Below, piece by piece: positions 31,684 to 39,457 of a DNA stretch of 43,130 nucleotides. Numbering within the stretch: the stretch's first letter is position 1; every line of letters begins with the position of its first letter. The DNA is from a virus. The translations under genes were made by a program, and so were the position numbers. Location of the stretch: positions 1 through 43,130 of IMG/VR virus record IMGVR_UViG_3300027506_000005. The stretch is one strand, 5' to 3'. Below the pieces are notes generated by a model. The model ran no database searches and was not told the origin of the DNA. It saw only the letters and a list, made by a program, of their open reading frames with translations.

Positions 31684-33033
31684 TTAAAACGAAATGATGA
31701 TCTTTACATCTTCAGTTTGAGTAGCATCTCTTAATATTGCTGCACGATTATCTATATACAAAATATCACCTGTGCGATCGTCATATTTTGGACTGATAAG
31801 TGCGGAGTCAATAATAGCATCCCCAGCACCGTTTGTTTCTTGTAGTGCTTCACCGTCTTGGAAAGCAAGGAATCCTGTGCTATCTGTTTGGTGATAATAG
31901 ATTTCATTAGAGTCAATGTGATCTACATAGGCAACTGCTAAACTGGTTTGCCCTTGCATTTTCTTATCTCTAGTGAAAGAAGTTATTGTACTGCTCACAG
32001 TTAATTTATCGAGAGCATTACCTGTGAGGTCTGTAAACAACACACCATTTTGTTGACGTGGATCACGCCATAGTGATACCTGACGGAAGTCTTGACCTAC
32101 AATAAAGTCGCTATCGTTAGGTAGAAGTTGTGAGTGGAACATAACCGCAGTTGATCTTAGATCTTCACGAGCGTCTCTACCGACTCCTGAGTCTGGAGCA
32201 ACTACTGCACGAGCAGTAGCACCTGATCCACCGCCACCAGCAATAGTGACATTAGGAACGTTGAAATAATTACGACCATGAGCAAGAGTTGAACTATCGC
32301 CTTTCATCTCAATATGAGTAACGATACCAAGACCAGAATCGATGTAAGCATATGCTGACGCACCTGTACCTGATGGCGAAGTAATAGTAACAGATGGAAC
32401 ATTAGTAAAACCAGTACCGCCATCTGTTAAGATAAGACTTGTAATCATCGCAGGTTTGGTATGATTCTGAACAGATGCATGCCGTATCTCAATGCCAGTT
32501 GAGTTAGAATCAGTCGCACCCTGTACTTTAACAGGCATAAAGTTTGATGACATAAACGAGTTAGCATCACCTGCTGAAATAGTGTATAAAAATTTCCAAA
32601 CGTAGTTATCACCGAGACGGAACGAATCATCATTCGGAGTCAAAGGTTCAACAGTAGAAGGAACGATATTACCGTTTGCGTCTCTACCAGTTTCAAGACA
32701 AATATAAACTTGGTTTTGATCGTTCTTGATATAGTAAGGATTCGCAGGATAACCTGAAACCAGATCATCGTACTGCGAGTAGATACTACCACTAGACCAG
32801 TTGTTACGAGGAACGACCTGTGATACTGCCTGAACTCTTTTCACGGAAATCAGTTGATCACGAACCTGACCAATATCAGTAATAGTATCTTCTGGCGCAG
32901 GAACGTTATCTGAAGAGTCCCACTGTTCAGGTCTACCGATACCAACATAATAGTTATTGCTATTCAGGTTGAAACCGTCGAAGAAATTTCTCGCTAGGAT
33001 TTTTCTTAATTGTCTTGTAATAATTGCTGGCAT
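31684..33033 (-). CDS. 8: Baseplate wedge subunit gp8 with a beta-repeat insertion
   Basis: gp8 dimers form part of each baseplate wedge. The N-terminus (NYYVGIGRPEQW, then VKRVQAVSQVVPRNNWSSGS) corresponds to T4 FITFGRSEPW and the VIPRRDWG region. GDNYVWKFLYTI matches GDGYVWEYLFEI. The end, GDILYIDNRAAILRDATQTED, matches GEMIYMENRPPIIMAMDQTEE. At 449 residues it exceeds T4 gp8 (334). The excess is mainly a segment at about residues 195-285 with two GG-x(G/Y)-type repeats (DGGTGFTNVPSVTITSPSG and the later NYFNVPNVTIAGGGGSG). AGGAT precedes the start. Confidence 0.93.
   Translation of the reverse strand: MPAIITRQLRKILARNFFDGFNLNSNNYYVGIGRPEQWDSSDNVPAPEDTITDIGQVRDQLISVKRVQAVSQVVPRNNWSSGSIYSQYDDLVSGYPANPYYIKNDQNQVYICLETGRDANGNIVPSTVEPLTPNDDSFRLGDNYVWKFLYTISAGDANSFMSSNFMPVKVQGATDSNSTGIEIRHASVQNHTKPAMITSLILTDGGTGFTNVPSVTITSPSGTGASAYAYIDSGLGIVTHIEMKGDSSTLAHGRNYFNVPNVTIAGGGGSGATARAVVAPDSGVGRDAREDLRSTAVMFHSQLLPNDSDFIVGQDFRQVSLWRDPRQQNGVLFTDLTGNALDKLTVSSTITSFTRDKKMQGQTSLAVAYVDHIDSNEIYYHQTDSTGFLAFQDGEALQETNGAGDAIIDSALISPKYDDRTGDILYIDNRAAILRDATQTEDVKIIISF
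32179..32451 (-). repeat. GGxGF/VPxVTI beta-repeat insertion in gp8
   Basis: Protein-level repeat pair inserted in gp8 at about residues 195-285, marked FTNVPSVTI and FNVPNVTIAGGG, each followed by GATARA- or GASAYA-type strands. The insertion in gp14 at 5276-5518 is of the same type. Confidence 0.65.
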
Positions 33034-33042
33034 GGTTTAATC

Positions 33043-34095
33043 CTATAAGTTTCCTATTCTAGTTTTGAATGCTGCGAAATCAGCACTTGCCGCGACTTCT
33101 GTTTTTAGTTCAGTCATTGACATAAAGACGTCTGAATCAATAAATCCAGTTACAAAGGCAGAATCCATATGGGTGTTACCTTTAGCAAATAAACCGCTCA
33201 CATATTCCTCATTAGTCCTGAACTGAATATATGCACTATCTATAACACTTATTGCTGAAGCAGAATCAAGAAGATATGTTGATGTACCATTATTACTGTC
33301 TTTTGTTCTTACAGAATAGACGTTGAAAAATGTAAGTTCATTGTTTGTATCATTGAAATTAAATCTTGCACTATCAAGATGAATATTCCTAGAAAGGTTT
33401 AAGTCACGGAATCTTGTAGTGTTGCTACCCAAGTCAGGAGTTCTTCCTGGATATGGATTTATGGTTTGTTGAATAGCACCCAAGTCCGAATCAACGTCAT
33501 GTGCATTAAGAATGAAGTTAGAATCAATGCCCATTTTTAGATTAAGATATGACTTGGTCAGGTATTCATCTGCTTCTTGGTTCGCTAATGCGGAGTCAAA
33601 TCCGATAGTAACACGTGCTAAAATATAATCAGTGTTAATCATTTCAATAACGCCGACAGAGTCAATTGATCCTACTTTAATGAGTTCATTTACTGCGGCA
33701 GAATCAACGCCCACACCTATCATCTGCAAAATTTCTGCTGAGTCAAGGATATTTTTATTTACGGCAAAGTCTTCACGGAATGCAAGAGTACCTGAACTAT
33801 CTGGCAAAAGAATGATGTTATCTTTAGTAGGTTCAATGGCGCGAAGGAACGTTTCGTTGTTATCTGCTACTGCTGAGTTTGCACTTTCTACTCCAAAGAA
33901 TACAACACTTCTTTGGTCAAATGCTAGACCTTCAAGATTAAGACCGCCAGCACTATCCGATACCAACACTCCGAGATTTGCCACGGTGTTGTATAACTCA
34001 GAAAAGTTATTATTTATCTTCTCGGCACCAGCACGGAGGGTATCACCTGATCCGTCATTGGCACTGGTGCCAGTTGCTATAATTTCTCTTGCCAT
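33043..34095 (-). CDS. Baseplate/fibre protein with gp10-like N-terminal module
   Basis: A 350-residue protein. Residues 5-36 (IIATGTSANDGSGDTLRAGA, then EKINNNFSELYN) match the opening module of T4 gp10 (NVVDDGTGDYLRKGG.KINENFDELY), which attaches to the baseplate wedge. The rest is a DS-rich shaft with VDSAAVNELI, IDSVGVIEMI, VIDSAYIQFR and GFIDSDVFMSM. The segment TPDLGSNTTRFRDLNLSRNI is the common 'DLGSxxxrFrdlyLs' fibre element. It lies between the gp7-like gene and gp8, and a TATAAATA late promoter overlaps the end of the gp7-like gene just upstream. It is likely a short fibre or fibre base. It is not a full gp10. Confidence 0.8.
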   Translation of the reverse strand: MAREIIATGTSANDGSGDTLRAGAEKINNNFSELYNTVANLGVLVSDSAGGLNLEGLAFDQRSVVFFGVESANSAVADNNETFLRAIEPTKDNIILLPDSSGTLAFREDFAVNKNILDSAEILQMIGVGVDSAAVNELIKVGSIDSVGVIEMINTDYILARVTIGFDSALANQEADEYLTKSYLNLKMGIDSNFILNAHDVDSDLGAIQQTINPYPGRTPDLGSNTTRFRDLNLSRNIHLDSARFNFNDTNNELTFFNVYSVRTKDSNNGTSTYLLDSASAISVIDSAYIQFRTNEEYVSGLFAKGNTHMDSAFVTGFIDSDVFMSMTELKTEVAASADFAAFKTRIGNL

Positions 34096-34121
34096 TACTT
34101 GTTATTCCTCTTTAATATAGT

Positions 34122-35168
34122 CTATTTATAATAGTTATACAGGGTGACTGTGCCATCACTGTCGGTTGTTTGAATATGGAATTCTTGGTCGAATGTAGTC
34201 AATGAAGTACTGCTTGAGAACTTCGTAAGAGTATCGTCCATAGAAAGACGGAATCCTGCCCAACGATCGACGTTTGCGTAGTTCGTATCTGTGTAACGTA
34301 TTGTCTTATCAAGACCGAATCTTGCTGGAGTTGAGTAAACATTAAGACGTTCAAGAGCATTATCAGCATCCGCTTCGCCTAGTGCATAGTTCGGTTCCAC
34401 ATATCCTGGGAATACATACGAACCTGCTTGATTATTATTATCAGCATAAAGACCTGTGACTTCTCCAACGATTGGTCCGAAGGTATAGTATGCCGCATCC
34501 ACAACTTTGAGTCTTGGATCAAGGATAGGCATTGATTCTTCGGTTGTAACGTTTACAGGAACGTCTGAAACGATAACAACTTCACCTGCTAAATGATATC
34601 CTGAGGGGTGTACATACTTTCTCCACAAAGTTTCCCAAACGTGAATAGGGAAAGGTGAACTGACCAACAAAGAAAATACCTGATAGATTTGACCGTCATG
34701 AATTTTCTTAGATTGTTCAACGCCAATAGCACCTGAACCAACATATAAAATATCATTTTTAGGATATAGGATTTCAACATTCTCTTCATTGAAGAAAGAT
34801 CTGAAGAACCCATAACCAGAATATTCTGAACCTTTTACTCTGAAAAAGTTACCGAAGTTTCTAATGACTTCTCTAGGAAACTTAAATACTTCTCCGGATA
34901 TCCCAAGTCCTACTTCATCAAATAGGAAATCAAGTCTCGCTAAGTCAGTGTCTTCATAATCACGAATTGTTTGTAATTCATTGATTATACCACCCCACTG
35001 CGCATCAGAATCCAGATAATCATAATAACCCTCTAAGAAGGTTATCAGATTAGGATAATCCTGTTGAAAGTATTCCGGAAGAACCTCTTGAACTAGACTT
35101 TTCCTGAGATTTACAGGAAGTCTATTAAGATCCTTTAACGTTTCTGAGTTGTTAGGAGAATATGCCAT
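34122..35168 (-). CDS. 7: gp7-like baseplate wedge protein, reduced
   Basis: A 348-residue protein matching the C-terminal part of T4 gp7 by pattern. LITFLEGYYDYLDS recalls FCEAYIQYLSDGYG. REVIRNFGNFFRVKGSEYSG, then FRSFFNEENVEILYP, recall RDAVARFFESRSYDFYSTKGIEAS with KFLFKVLYNEEVEIE. WRKYVHPSGYHLAGEV recalls IRFVHPVGFGF. T4 gp7 has 1,032 residues; the large N-terminal beta domains are absent. The start overlaps the gp6 stop as TAATG, as expected for the 6-7-8 wedge block. The relationship is remote, so the name is a functional inference; marine phages carry this protein as an unnamed structural component. Confidence 0.78.
   Translation of the reverse strand: MAYSPNNSETLKDLNRLPVNLRKSLVQEVLPEYFQQDYPNLITFLEGYYDYLDSDAQWGGIINELQTIRDYEDTDLARLDFLFDEVGLGISGEVFKFPREVIRNFGNFFRVKGSEYSGYGFFRSFFNEENVEILYPKNDILYVGSGAIGVEQSKKIHDGQIYQVFSLLVSSPFPIHVWETLWRKYVHPSGYHLAGEVVIVSDVPVNVTTEESMPILDPRLKVVDAAYYTFGPIVGEVTGLYADNNNQAGSYVFPGYVEPNYALGEADADNALERLNVYSTPARFGLDKTIRYTDTNYANVDRWAGFRLSMDDTLTKFSSSTSLTTFDQEFHIQTTDSDGTVTLYNYYK
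34123..34130 (-). promoter_or_regulatory. T4-type late promoter core before the gp10-module gene
   Basis: An exact minus-strand TATAAATA overlaps the stop of the gp7-like gene (34122-34124) and lies 28 bases before the start at 34095, whose GAGGA Shine-Dalgarno sequence follows. Position and leader length are right for transcription of gp8 and the DUF4815-like gene as well. Confidence 0.78.
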
Positions 35169-37006
35169 TAACTCACTTTCAGAGTTTCAGTTTGTCTATC
35201 TAATATCGCAGTCGCGGATGAGTTGTCAAGTTCTAATTTCAATATGTAATTTCTAAGAGGTTGGACAGTTGCGTCATTTTTAGGTGAAGCATTGATTCTG
35301 ATAAAGTTATCGCCGCTCAACATTCTAGTTGGATTAAATCCTACAATTTCTACAACACCTGTAAGAGCGGTATAGTTACCAACATTATCCAATACAATAT
35401 TATCATCTAGATCCATAATAGCAAGTTGATTAGAATTCAATCTATTTTTTATTTTACATACGGTAGAACCAAATTCAAATGCATCAGACGTTACTCTATA
35501 AAAAATATCATCTGGTTCTATAATAGCATTCGGGAACTGTAGAGTGAATGTGTTCAATATTCCAGCGGTGACCTCTTGTCGCATCTGTATCACAGTTTCT
35601 ATTTGAGTGTTCAAAATACTTTTGCCGATAGCATCAATCTCAGTTAATAGATTAGATTTTCTATAAACCTTACCGAATGCTTCTAAATTGTTTTTAAAGT
35701 AATTAACAACAAACGACATAATATCACCCTCTTGAGTTGCTGGGGTGAGACCTGTAAGAGCAGGATCAAAGTTGAAACCGATATCAAGTGCTAAGAATAC
35801 TTCTTTAGGATCAACGAATTTAGGGGTCATTGACATAGTAGAAAGGTTCTTTACATAGTTAGCACGGATCTGATCCTGAACCAGTTGCTTCGTAGCAGCA
35901 GCAGTGTTATCTTTAAAGTTCAAAGAGATATAAACGGAACCATAATCGATAGGAACGTTTTCGTCACCTGACCAAACTGCTGTTTCTTTTACGTCAGCAA
36001 AGTTAGTCTCGATGATACCCTTATAATCAAGTGAAGTTACCAGACGCTGTTGAGAAGCAAAAGTGATAGGTGCTAGTTGACGGATTGACTCAATAGTTTG
36101 TTTTTCTGCGCCACCACTTGATTCAGCGACGGTTGTTGCAGTTAAAACGTATTGAATCCCATCTACTGAAATTTGATTCTGTGCAGTAAATAGAGTTCCG
36201 TTGTTCGCCTCTATACCTTTTGATGATAGATACGTTACAACAACCTTTTCGCCAGGATCAGGTGATTTACCGAAAGAAGTACCGTCGCCAAAGTTTAATT
36301 CGAAATATCCGTTTGGTGATTCGTGAATGCTGTAGTAAGTTGTTTGGGAATCAACACGGATTGCTTCTGAAAGAGGAAGATATTCTTCAAAAGTGCTAGA
36401 GTTCAATCCGGAATAAACTCTGACGATGGCAGTGGACTTATCCATAGTTTCATCAGGAATAACATAAACCTGACGTTCTTCTTTTTGACCAACAATAAAT
36501 GTTTTTGTTTTTTCTACTCCTTCAAAGATAGGAATAGACTCTGAACCAGAAGATGTGAGGAATGTATAACTACCAGATCCATTATCTCTAGCAGAGTATT
36601 GTTCAAGTGTACGGAACGTGAATGTAGTTCCGTCGATGCTAGAAGAAAACTGAGTTCCTCTTGGTAGATTGATTGTAACAGGGCGACCGACAACGTTAGT
36701 CAAGTTCAAACTGATATCTACCAATGCTTTTGCTGATGTACGAGAACGTGTCTCATATCCTAGCATACCTGCGTGTGATAGCACAGAACTACGGAGTTGA
36801 GCAGTTGGCATGAATGCTTCGTTTAGGGCAAAGTTTGCTGTAAGAGCATTGATGTGAGTATTGTAAGCGAGAACGTCTAGTAAGTTATTGAGTCCTGCAC
36901 CTTCAAAGTCATACGCATTAAACTCTGGTTTACTTTTGAAGTAATCTTTCAGGCGACTCTTGATAACATTGAAATCAAGATCTGAGGATTTAGTCGTAGT
37001 TGCCAT
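35168..37006 (-). CDS. 6: Baseplate wedge subunit gp6
   Basis: gp6 forms the ring that links the six wedges around the hub. The N-terminus (DLDFNVIKSRLKDYFKSKPE, then FEGAGLNNLLDVLAYNTHIN and ANFALNEAFMPTAQLRSSVL) is the hallmark of the family. A J-protein-like core follows with YFELNFGDGTSFGKSPDPGE, ESIRQLAPITFASQQRLVTS and DYKGIIETNFADVKE. The C-terminal part carries the dimer domain. The 612-residue length is near T4 gp6 (660). GAGAT precedes the start two bases from the gp25 stop, consistent with the conserved 25-6 order. Confidence 0.96.
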   Translation of the reverse strand: MATTTKSSDLDFNVIKSRLKDYFKSKPEFNAYDFEGAGLNNLLDVLAYNTHINALTANFALNEAFMPTAQLRSSVLSHAGMLGYETRSRTSAKALVDISLNLTNVVGRPVTINLPRGTQFSSSIDGTTFTFRTLEQYSARDNGSGSYTFLTSSGSESIPIFEGVEKTKTFIVGQKEERQVYVIPDETMDKSTAIVRVYSGLNSSTFEEYLPLSEAIRVDSQTTYYSIHESPNGYFELNFGDGTSFGKSPDPGEKVVVTYLSSKGIEANNGTLFTAQNQISVDGIQYVLTATTVAESSGGAEKQTIESIRQLAPITFASQQRLVTSLDYKGIIETNFADVKETAVWSGDENVPIDYGSVYISLNFKDNTAAATKQLVQDQIRANYVKNLSTMSMTPKFVDPKEVFLALDIGFNFDPALTGLTPATQEGDIMSFVVNYFKNNLEAFGKVYRKSNLLTEIDAIGKSILNTQIETVIQMRQEVTAGILNTFTLQFPNAIIEPDDIFYRVTSDAFEFGSTVCKIKNRLNSNQLAIMDLDDNIVLDNVGNYTALTGVVEIVGFNPTRMLSGDNFIRINASPKNDATVQPLRNYILKLELDNSSATAILDRQTETLKVS

Positions 37007-37007
37007 T

Positions 37008-37448
37008 TTATCTCAACCTTGTAAGTGATAGTTCTAATGAAACTGGATCAACCGAGTTTATAACTTGGAATGTTATCGAAACGTTAATCAAATTCTTTTC
37101 TGGATCTAAAAAGATCGCCACGCTCTGCATATTTGCACGTGGTTCGTGTAATATAATAGTCTCAAATATTTGATCTCGAAGAATATCTGCTTCAACATTA
37201 GTATCAAGTTCAAATAGAAAACTGTTTAGGTTTCCACCGTATGTGGTGTTAAATGGTTTCTCAAGAAAGTTAGTCATCAGGATATTTTTGACTGACTGTT
37301 TTACTGCTGCCGCATCTGACTTCTTGAAGATATCCCCAGAAGGTTTAGCAGCAAAGAACAAATCAATATCCTGATACAAAACTGATTTTGTAGCAGTAAT
37401 CGACCTAGTGTTTAAATTGCCATCTTCTAGCGCAAATGCTCTTGCCAT
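37008..37448 (-). CDS. 25: Baseplate wedge subunit gp25
   Basis: A lysozyme-like-named but structural wedge protein that with gp6 forms the inner baseplate core and helps start sheath polymerisation. The 146 residues include SVKNILMTNFLEKPFNTTYG, then GGNLNSFLFEL, and the conserved HEPRAN motif near residue 110, the EPR core of the gp25 family. The C-terminus ends SLELSLTRLR as usual. AAGGAAA lies a few bases before the start and TATAAATAGGGT about 20 bases before it, so gp25 heads a wedge operon. Confidence 0.95.
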   Translation of the reverse strand: MARAFALEDGNLNTRSITATKSVLYQDIDLFFAAKPSGDIFKKSDAAAVKQSVKNILMTNFLEKPFNTTYGGNLNSFLFELDTNVEADILRDQIFETIILHEPRANMQSVAIFLDPEKNLINVSITFQVINSVDPVSLELSLTRLR

Positions 37449-37466
37449 TTAATTTTCCTTTGACCC

Positions 37467-37474
37467 TATTTATA
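37467..37474 (-). promoter_or_regulatory. T4-type late promoter core upstream of gp25
   Basis: The minus strand reads TATAAATAGGGTCAAAGGAA in the 32-base gap between the needle protein stop (37481) and the gp25 start (37448). The Shine-Dalgarno sequence follows almost immediately, giving a short leader. Confidence 0.8.
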
Positions 37475-37480
37475 ACGTTT

Positions 37481-39457
37481 TTATGCAAAGATTTCTACTA
37501 GTTCGCCTGTTGCTTGGTTATAATTATTGTATCTTGTTTCTAATTTATTTACATATTTTCCTTCGAAACCATTCAGTTCAGGTAGAACAACAATGATCTG
37601 AACATTCAAAGAACCATCAAAATTATAAGTATCATAATCCAATATCATCTTTTCATATTGTAGACTATCTTTCCACCACGCTGCTAGTTGGAAAGTTTGT
37701 TTTGTAGCAATTTTACCTTTACGATCTCGAAGTTCGTAAACAATAGCACGACCATATGTTCTATAATCGTTCACGCTACCAGCGGCAAGAATTTCATCTG
37801 AACCTTGTTTATAAATTCCTTCTGAAACGATAAGTCTAAACTCATCAAAGTCACCCTCATCTTCTACCACAGAACGTAGTATCTGAGCATGTAAGTAAAG
37901 ATATTTTGACATTTCAAATTTATCTTCTTCTAACATATGGTCTAGAGTGATAGAATCACCGTGCCCACCTAAGAACTTCGCTACTGTAATTCCTCTTGCA
38001 AGTTTTGTATTTTTTGTGATAGTCTTTTTCAGCAAGGGATTGTATATTGGATTAGGAACAGTTGTGATAGTATCATTTTGAACTGAACCTTTGAAACGTT
38101 TTGCCTCAGCACCCACTAATCTACCGAACACTTCTTTAGGGTTTGCGAAGCGAGGACTAGCATCATTGGATATAATAGATCCCAGTGAGATAGGAACAGC
38201 ATTAGAATATGACGAATGTAAAATACCTTCGGTCAAAGCACTACCTATAAAGGATTCATTCGCTTGTGTTGCTGCATTCCGTAGTTTGGATCTGACCTCC
38301 TGAGTAGTCAATGATCTATCAGAAACCCCTCCGTAATCAACAAGTCTATTGATAGAATTATAAATTACGTTGCCAACGTCAATAGCAACTTTGAATAAAC
38401 CATACTGACTATTGAACCAATCATTACGGATAATGCTATTTGTTGCTTGTACCGTATCTTTGTTTGTTGCCGTTTCAACAGATGTCGTATATCCGCCAGG
38501 AGATGCAGAACCTAGTCCTGCTGTTCCTGCTCTATTTGAATTAAGTGCTTCTTTCGCAGTTCCTTCTAGATCACCATGAAAAGTAGTAGCATGAATTGAA
38601 GTAGAGTTAACACGAGGAATATGTGCGGTGTGACCGTAATATACCATATTCTCACCGCCGATAGTTCCGCTGTCACCAATGAAAGTTAAGTTAGATGCAC
38701 CCATATTGATGTCGACACTAGTCGCGATATATTTGTTTTCAGCAGATATCTGATATACAGCGCCAACGATATCTTCTTTGTTAGTACCGATAGTTGTACT
38801 TTGGTTTTGTTTAATAATATTGTTTTGATCACCAGATATGAAGTTAGTTTCTGTGCCTGTTATAGTCTTAGAAAGGTTTCTATTTACGAACGTCTGGTGA
38901 TTCCCATTCACGTCTTGACGCAGACCACCTCTGATATCTTCTATCTTATCGCCACCAGCACTCACGTTTATATTGCCGCCAACGTCTAGATCGAAGTCGC
39001 CATCAACTTTCAGTTTTAGATTTCCGTGATAAACCAGTTCGCCATCACCTTCGATGATAACTTTTTCACCACCTGCTGCAACACGAACTATGTTATTAGT
39101 CGCGTTGATAATAACACTTCCGTCTGCCCTGAGTTCTATACCAGCACCCGTCTTATGCTTGAACAACATACGTTCACGTCCTGGAGTATCGTCTACTTCA
39201 GTCACATGACCAGATACGGTTCTTTTCACTTGATTCAAAGGAGCGGTAGAAGAAGGATAATCTTTTATTTCTAAATCTAAGTCTACATCACCGCCACCGA
39301 GTAAAAGATCGTTTTCTTCAATCCCTCTCGCTTCTAAATTTATGGAAGGAGCATTAGCATATTCACGTTTAGGGAACGCATTTTTAGGATCAGAGAACGG
39401 ATCGTCTCGTCTATTACTACCAAATATTGGCGGTTGACTTTGAAGTTTATCTACCAT
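37481..39457 (-). CDS. gp5 C-terminal-like needle protein with extra C-terminal domain
   Basis: A 658-residue protein. Residues about 75-120 (VKRTVSGHVTEVDDTPGRER, then KTGAGIELRADGSVIIN) match the start of the VgrG/gp5 needle domain. Residues 120-260 form repeats of short strands such as ELVYHGNLKLKVDGDFDLDV, DVNGNHQTFVNRNLSKTI and NIIKQNQSTTIG, as in the triple-stranded beta helix of gp5. The C-terminal 150 residues (about 500-658) have KYLYLHAQILRSV, DEFRLIVSEGIYKQ and DYRTYGRAIVYEL, faintly like an M15 peptidase fold without its metal ligands. The start overlaps the 731-residue gene stop as TAATG. It probably forms the membrane-piercing spike shaft. Confidence 0.82.
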   Translation of the reverse strand: MVDKLQSQPPIFGSNRRDDPFSDPKNAFPKREYANAPSINLEARGIEENDLLLGGGDVDLDLEIKDYPSSTAPLNQVKRTVSGHVTEVDDTPGRERMLFKHKTGAGIELRADGSVIINATNNIVRVAAGGEKVIIEGDGELVYHGNLKLKVDGDFDLDVGGNINVSAGGDKIEDIRGGLRQDVNGNHQTFVNRNLSKTITGTETNFISGDQNNIIKQNQSTTIGTNKEDIVGAVYQISAENKYIATSVDINMGASNLTFIGDSGTIGGENMVYYGHTAHIPRVNSTSIHATTFHGDLEGTAKEALNSNRAGTAGLGSASPGGYTTSVETATNKDTVQATNSIIRNDWFNSQYGLFKVAIDVGNVIYNSINRLVDYGGVSDRSLTTQEVRSKLRNAATQANESFIGSALTEGILHSSYSNAVPISLGSIISNDASPRFANPKEVFGRLVGAEAKRFKGSVQNDTITTVPNPIYNPLLKKTITKNTKLARGITVAKFLGGHGDSITLDHMLEEDKFEMSKYLYLHAQILRSVVEDEGDFDEFRLIVSEGIYKQGSDEILAAGSVNDYRTYGRAIVYELRDRKGKIATKQTFQLAAWWKDSLQYEKMILDYDTYNFDGSLNVQIIVVLPELNGFEGKYVNKLETRYNNYNQATGELVEIFA

